DNA of 64,000 bases from Dastarcus helophoroides (Eukaryota > Arthropoda > Insecta > Coleoptera > Bothrideridae). Below are positions 58,395 through 64,000 of this stretch, piece by piece. The stretch covers positions 7,816,268 through 7,880,267 of the forward strand of contig CM053328.1 in the NCBI GenBank assembly GCA_028583605.1. Direction: 5' to 3'. Each line of letters begins with the position of its first letter. The stretch's first letter is position 1. Made by a program: the position numbers and the translations under genes. The notes under the pieces were generated by a model. The model was not told the origin of the DNA, did not search any database, and saw only the letters and a program-made list of their open reading frames with translations.

Positions 58395-59346
58395 CAGGGT
58401 GAGTCACTAAGCGGGAATCGGTCTTTGGTAGGCGTATCGTTCAAAATATCGAAAAATGTTTCGAATAAAAGTTGTTCGAAATAAAGTTCTCCACAACCTA
58501 AAATTATTGCCAAATATGGAGGCCTTCCGGTTGCATCGGAAATGAACACAACTTTCTTATTTTAAATAGAACACCCTATGTATTTTTACATTTTTGGATT
58601 ACTTGTTAAAAATGAATATGAATTTATTAAGACGACATAGGCTCTTAGTTAAACCGTTTTCGCGTAATTTAATTTTTTTGGTTAAATTTGACGATTTCGG
58701 AGCTTGACGCCATTAACGATATTTTCCAAACGCAATGACTCAGAGTTGTGTGGCATACGGTTTTGGATTCAGCAAGAAATGGAGTATTTGTTTACGTCTT
58801 TGCTGTTAGCAAGATTTCTTAAATTTCTTCACATCCGTCGACTCAATTCTTCAGTTGTTCAAACATGCATAACTTAATTTTTTCAAATGGAACCACCTAT
58901 CTTGGGTTATCTTATCGGATGCGAAATTAGATTACCTTTTTTTTGGTACCAGGTATTGCCACCTCCGTCCAATAATTTTTGAGGAATTTAGAATTTTGTA
59001 AAAATTTTAATTAATTTCGTATTATCGCGTTAGCCCTACGTCGTGGTTTTGTTTCGTCTCGTTTGTCCGGCAATAACTGACAGTTTATCTCATTGTTGTC
59101 GCGAGGTCTTGATATTAGTACTGAAAGACAATGTTTTCTCAAGAAGAATTGGTCGATATGGTTTACGCCTTGGGCAGTGCTGACAGAAATTCATTCTTTG
59201 CCTCAAGAATTTATGCCCAACGCTTTGCCGATCGGAGACATCCAAATTCAGCGGCATTCGCTAAATTGAGAGAGGTGTTTGAGCGAACTGGTAGTACGAA
59301 ATACGAGAAAAAGGAGCGTAGAAAACCAACGACGCATGAAGAAAAA
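58395..59346 (+). repeat. Left terminal inverted repeat arm
   Basis: It extends from the TA target site through the untranslated leader and into codon ~72 of the transposase. It ends within ACGACGCATGAAGAAAA, after which the arms diverge. Confidence 0.9.
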
Positions 59347-60102
59347 ATGCAGTTTTGTGAGTGGGCGTTACGAAAAGTACAAGAACAAAATGACTTTTTG
59401 GACAATGTACTATTTACCGACGAGTGTACATTTCATAAGAACGGCTTCGTGGGAAGACACAACTCCCATTACTACCACACTGAAAATCCTCATTGGATAA
59501 GGCCCTTAGACCATCAGCATAGGTGGTCTCTGAATGTTTGGGGTGGTGTCATAGGAAGATTTGTTGTCGGACCACACTTCTTCAATGAACATTTGAATGC
59601 CAACAATTACTTGCATTTTTTGCAAAATCAATTGCCCGAAATGATAGACAATTTGCCTCTTGCTGTCGTGCGGCAAATGTGGTTCCAACATGATGGGGCA
59701 CCGGCACATTATGGAAGGGTAGGGGAGTTCCTCAATTCACAATTCCCTAACAAGTGGATAGGAAGAGGAGGTCCAGTGGCATGGCCCGCAAGATCACCGG
59801 ATTTAACTAAGCCAGACTTTTTCTTGTGGGGTCATGTTAAGCAAGTTGTGTACCAGGAAGCACCAACTACCCGAGAAAACATGATGGACCGGGTTCGTGT
59901 TGCTTTCCAAAATATCAATAAAAACGTCTTGGTGGATGTGAACAATTCTTTGCTACAGAGACTGCGCATTTGCCATCGTGAAGCTGGTGGTTATGTTGAA
60001 CATTTAATTTATTGTTATTATTACCATTGTTTATGTATTCTTCTTAATATTTGTTGCAACTTACTGTTAACGATTTGTTTATTGTTTATTTACTTTCTTT
60101 AA
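59131..60102 (+). CDS. Mariner-like transposase with DUF4817-type N-terminus
   Basis: An uninterrupted 323-codon frame starting MFSQEELVDMVYALG. The first ~50 residues (with FADRRHPNSAAFAKLREVFE) are the helical DNA-binding type annotated as DUF4817 in insect transposon proteins. The DDE/D core shows FTDECTFHKNG (first D), FQHDGAPAHY (second D) and WPARSPDLTKPDFFLWGH (third D). There are 35 residues between the second and third. It would cut and paste its own element at TA sites. The last ~30 residues are an unusual run rich in C, L, I and Y and may be read-through beyond the ancestral end. No lesion is visible, so activity is possible but unproven. Confidence 0.9.
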   Translation: MFSQEELVDMVYALGSADRNSFFASRIYAQRFADRRHPNSAAFAKLREVFERTGSTKYEKKERRKPTTHEEKMQFCEWALRKVQEQNDFLDNVLFTDECTFHKNGFVGRHNSHYYHTENPHWIRPLDHQHRWSLNVWGGVIGRFVVGPHFFNEHLNANNYLHFLQNQLPEMIDNLPLAVVRQMWFQHDGAPAHYGRVGEFLNSQFPNKWIGRGGPVAWPARSPDLTKPDFFLWGHVKQVVYQEAPTTRENMMDRVRVAFQNINKNVLVDVNNSLLQRLRICHREAGGYVEHLIYCYYYHCLCILLNICCNLLLTICLLFIYFL

Positions 60103-60384
60103 TGCTTTACACTGAAATCCAATGATGATTTTCAGTATCGTGGTGCATCGTTTCCTTCCCACGTAATTTTGTTCCTGCAGATTATGTAACGTCCATTCAC
60201 ACAGCTGCATCGATTGTTAGTCAGCTTGATTGAGTTCTTGCACTAGCTAGGTGTGATACGGATGACACTTGTTTTTACACAACAATCATGAAACCGATTT
60301 TTGGCTTATTTGTAATGTCACACTTATTCTTCTGGTTCTTAAGTGCGGATCTTGGACAACAGCAGCTGTTACTAAACCTTGGTT

Positions 60385-61328
60385 TTCTTTATGCGTCGTT
60401 GGTTTTCTACGCTCCTTTTTCTCGTATTTCGTATTACCAGTTCACTCAAACCTCTCTCTCAATTTAGCGAATGCCGCTGAATTTGGATGTCTCCGATCGG
60501 CAAAGCGTTGGGCATAAATTCTTGAGGCAAAAAATGGATTTCTGTCAGCACTGCCCAAGGCGTAAACCATATCGACCAATTCTTCTTGAGAAAACATTGT
60601 CTTTCAGTACTAATATCAAGACCTCGCGACAACAATGAGATAAACTGTCAGTTATTGCCGGACAAACGAGACGAAACAAAACCACGACATAGGGCTAACG
60701 CGATAATACGAAATTAATTAAAATTTTTACAAAATTCTAAATTCTTCAAAAATTATTGGACGGAGGTGGCAATACCTGGTACCAAAAAAAGGTAATTTAA
60801 TTTCGCATCCGATAAGATAACCCAAGATAGGTGGTTCCATTTGAAAAAATTAAGTTATGCATGTTTGAACAACTGAAGAATTGAGTCGACGGATGTGAAG
60901 AAATTTAAGAAATCTTGCTAACAGCAAAGACGTAAACAAATACTCCATTTCTTGCTGAATCCAAAACCGTATGCCACACAACTCTGAGTCATTGCGTTTG
61001 GAAAATATCGTTAATGGCGTCAAGCTCCGAAATCGTCAAATTTAACCAAAAAAATTAAATTACGCGAAAACGGTTTAACTAAGAGCCTATGTCGTCTTAA
61101 TAAATTCATATTCATTTTTAACAAGTAATCCAAAAATGTAAAAATACATAGGGTGTTCTATTTAAAATAAGAAAGTTGTGTTCATTTCTGGTGCAACCGG
61201 AAAGCCGCCATATTTGGCAATAATTTTAGGTTGTAGAGAACTTTATTTCGAACAACTTTTATTCGAAACATTTTTCGATATTTTGAACGATACGCCTACC
61301 AAAGATTCCCGCTTAGTGACTCACCCTG
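60385..61328 (-). repeat. Right terminal inverted repeat arm
   Basis: Reverse complement of the left arm. It contains, on the minus strand, a start codon at 60598-60596 and ~70 codons matching the transposase N-terminus before the match ends. Confidence 0.9.
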
Positions 61329-63234
61329 TATAGTAGATTTAATAGCAGATATATTGAGCACCTGTAGTTTTCATACATTTTTGAATCAGCAGTGAATGGG
61401 ATAAATTTGAATTGAAACTTCTATTGTTTTTGTTTTAAATTCAATTAGAAAATTTGCTTTTATAAATTTCAAGTATATTGCTCGAAATTATGATTTTTTG
61501 TAAAAATTTTCAGTTTATAAACATAAAAATCATTAGTTTTTTACGATGTTTCGACCTAAATTTCGCAAATTTGGCGTTGCAAGTGTTTTTTTTATAAATT
61601 GTGAGTCCTGTTCAGTGGCGTCTTGTAGCCAAAACTAATGGAGGTGTTGCGACAATGTTTAGCGTTTTAAAATTTTTAAGATTTCGACTGAAAATTTCGA
61701 CATTTTCAAATCGTTACTTTTCGAAAATTTTAGATTTCTTTGACAATGAAAACGTTTGATAATGCCGCGTTTTTTGAAAGGTTGGATTTTTTCCAAATTT
61801 CGACTGTATTGCAAAATTTAGATTTTTTTTGTAATCTCGACCTTATTTTATTTTTAAGTTATGACTTTTGTGGAAAACTGAATATTCTTTTAAAAATTTC
61901 CGTATTTTCGTAAATATTTAACTTTTCGGTATTCTGTTTTTTTTTTGTAATTTTTTTTTGAAAATTAATTATTACATTTTTTTTAATTTTTACCATTTGA
62001 AAATTCTTGCTTTTTCTACAAATGTAAATTTTTTCAAAACTGGACTTTTGACTTTTTAAATTTTCGACTTTTTTCTAAATTTCTTTGTTTATATTTTTTT
62101 GGAAATTTATAATTTTTTTTTATTGAAAATTTCAATTCTTAATAATTTCGACTGGTTTTTATTTAAATGTCAACTATTTTTCAAAATTTCGATTTTTTTT
62201 TGCAAAGTTTCGATTATTTTTTGATTTTCTTTGTTGAAAATTTCGCTACTTCTTAATTTTCGAAATTCTTTTAAATTTTCGAGTTTTTTGAAATTTTACG
62301 AAATGTTTGACATTTTTTCAAAATTTTATTTTTTTTGACCTAAAATTTTAACTTTTTAATAAAATGTTCCACCTTGATTCAAAATTTTAACTACTAAAAA
62401 CTTTGTTCAAAATTTTAACTTCTTAATATTTCAACTTTTGAAAACCTCAATCTATCTGATAATTTTCACTTGTTTTCAATATTTCGGTTTCGAAAATTTT
62501 GATTTGTACTGAAAAGTTGAGTGCAAATTTCCCAACTATTCAAAATTTAAACTTTTTTAAAATTTCGAAATATTTCGTAAATTCGATAGAAATTATCAAA
62601 TCTTTTACAAATGTTGATATTTTTTTAATTTCGACTATAAATAGCGACCTCTTCTTTTTGAAAATTTCTTCTTTTTCAAAATTTTGACTTCTTTTGAAAA
62701 TTTGAAAGATTTTGAAAATTTTTACCTTGTCAACAAATTTCGACTTTATTGAAAATTTTAACCTTTTCTTAAATCTGCACTTTTTTGAAATTTTCAACTT
62801 TTTATTTTAATTCCCACTTTGTTGAAAATTCCGCCCTTTTTCAAATGTTCGAATTTTGCAAAATTTTGGTCATTTCTAATAAAAAAAAAATAGAATGATA
62901 ATAGTGAATTGGCGTAGATTAATTTTGAAAGTTTTTTCTTGGATTTTAAACACTAATATTTATATTTTAATTATTTATTCCTAATTAGAAAAATCCGATT
63001 CATATTTATTTTCTACTCTGTTTTTTATTTATGCATTTTTGGTTTTTTACGAAGATGTAAAAAGGGCATTCATTTATAAAAATATATTTAGAAATATGAA
63101 GTTTAAACTGGAAATTAAGGTGGAAATTTCTACTTTATTTTCCAAATTTCGACTTTTTTTGAGGAAATTTCATAGATAAAGTCGAAATTTCGGCTTTAAT
63201 CTCGCAATTTCAACTTTTTTCACGAAATTTCAAG
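61329..63234 (+). other. T-rich low-complexity spacer
   Basis: Same family as 42-46 kb (TTTTCGAAATTTTGACTTTTT and variants). No gene. Confidence 0.55.
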
Positions 63235-64000
63235 ATAAGTCAAAATTTCTTATTCTATGGTTAAGTTAGGCAGATGACAGTTAAGCCTCACCAACCCTTA
63301 GAATATAAGACTATACTCTAAGCACCAACTCTTTTACAATTTAATATTGACACTAAGCAGTAGGATACGTTCAGTAAATTCAATTTTTTATTACCCAAAA
63401 TTTCGACTTTTTTCTTGAAAGTTCTACTTTTTTTCTAAAATTCCGAGAGTAATCTCTGACATTTTAAGATTAAAGTAGAATTTTCGAGAAAAAATTCGAA
63501 ATTTCGAGTTCAAAGCCCACATTTTACAAAAGCGTAGAAAGGCGTTGATTAAACAAAATTATGTTTTGAAATTTCGACATTTTACAAAGGCGTAAAAAAG
63601 ACATTGGTTTAAAAAAATATTTTAAGAGATTTTGACTTTTTTCTCGAAATATCGGCTTTAAACCCGAAATTTCAAATTTTCACTCAAAATTTCGACTTTT
63701 TTTTCGAAAATTCGACTTTTTTCTTGAAAGTTCTATTTTTTTTCTAAAATTCCAAGAGTAATCTCAAAATTTCGACTTTGATGTCGAATTTTTTCCCGAA
63801 ATTTCGAGACTAAGTCGCTCTATAATAAGCACACTCTATGGTTAAATTAGGCAGTTACGTCCCACCACTCCTCTTTACCAACAATCTTGACAGTTGGTAG
63901 GGTGCGACCAAAAATTGCTTTTTTTAATTGGCAAATTTTGGTCTTTTCTTAGAAATTTTGATATTAAAGTCGAAATTTCGAGTTCTAAATCGAAATTTCG
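63235..64000 (+). repeat. Anchor modules 2 and 3 within low-complexity DNA
   Basis: Modules at about 63235-63390 (GGTTAAGTTAGGCAGATGA; AATATTGACAC) and 63830-63925 (TGGTTAAATTAGGCAG; AATCTTGACAGTTGGTAGGG) are relatives of 42415-42560. Between them TTTTTTCTTGAAAGTTCTA and GAGTAATCTC recur about 303 bp apart, a partial tandem duplication. The window ends inside this block. Confidence 0.65.

Larger units (their letters stand above)
58395..61328 (+). mobile_element. Mariner-type transposon with ~950-bp terminal inverted repeats
   Basis: It lies between TA dinucleotides (58393-58394 and 61329-61330) and starts CAGGGTGAGTCACTAAGCGG. Its two ends are inverted copies of each other over about 58395-59346 and 60385-61328, with few mismatches. 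The ~1.04-kb middle carries most of the transposase. Because the repeats include the promoter side and about the first 72 codons, the right arm holds an antisense copy of the gene's start. Confidence 0.92.

Noticed and set aside
60269..60517. Separate 82-residue gene on the plus strand
   Set aside because: It lies across the right inverted arm of the mariner-type element and reads the antisense of the transposase start.
1..64000. tRNA, rRNA or snRNA genes
   Set aside because: No cloverleaf, A/B box pair or snRNA-like sequence was recognised by eye on either strand.

Overview
The window looks like AT-rich nuclear DNA of an insect. The genes have short spliced exons with canonical GT-AG introns (many of 50-60 bp), they match insect-type orthologues (Jun, SRSF2/SC35, DCUN1D3, CLC-7), and they sit in a large amount of transposon-derived and satellite DNA. 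A beetle-like genome is plausible, but the order is not proven by anything seen here.

Layout, left to right. (1) 0.6-12.0 kb, plus strand: a multi-exon Tudor-domain/CCCH-zinc-finger gene of Krimper-like architecture (disordered repeat-rich N-terminus, extended Tudor 1, CCCH finger, extended Tudor 2). Its 5' end is outside the window and its first Tudor domain carries apparent frame and splice lesions. (2) 12.0-16.2 kb, minus strand: an intact DCUN1D3 gene, converging on the Tudor gene with overlapping 3' ends; its promoter/first exon region is present as three diverged tandem copies (15.9-17.6 kb). (3) 18.5-20.1 kb, plus: SRSF2 (SC35). (4) 20.4-24.2 kb: a GC-rich island with hairpins, a dispersed repeat and a large palindrome. 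(5) 24.5-38.1 kb, plus: a complete 14-coding-exon CLCN7-type lysosomal chloride/proton exchanger. Its introns hold a foldback element, a ~170-bp satellite, a decayed Tc1 transposon and short MITEs. (6) 40.8-41.4 kb, minus: intronless Jun, with a perfect CRE/ATF site upstream. (7) 42-47 kb: low-complexity DNA with a 1.1-1.2 kb tandem duplication. (8) 47.4-50.6 kb: a dead non-LTR retrotransposon; a 3' fragment of the same family lies at 1.4-1.9 kb. (9) 51.4-53.2 kb, minus: the C-terminal two thirds of a second CLC-7-like gene, tail-to-tail with the first and with matching exon lengths. (10) 54.3-61.3 kb: a satellite array broken by two hAT elements sharing one target duplication and by a 2.9 kb mariner-type element with ~950-bp terminal inverted repeats and an open transposase. 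(11) 61.3-64 kb: more of the low-complexity family.

The host genes have unrelated roles: piRNA-pathway-like Tudor protein, cullin neddylation, splicing, lysosomal ion exchange, AP-1 transcription. They form no operon-like unit. The most distinctive material is the repeat DNA. A degenerate family built round the palindromic core TCGAAATTTCGA fills most introns and spacers, shows long-range homologous blocks, and at 55.6-57.9 kb is packaged inside a hAT-like element with a clean 8-bp target duplication.

Limits: exon joins were made by eye from splice signals, reading phase and family knowledge. No database search or alignment program was run, and repeat borders are approximate unless a target duplication fixes them.
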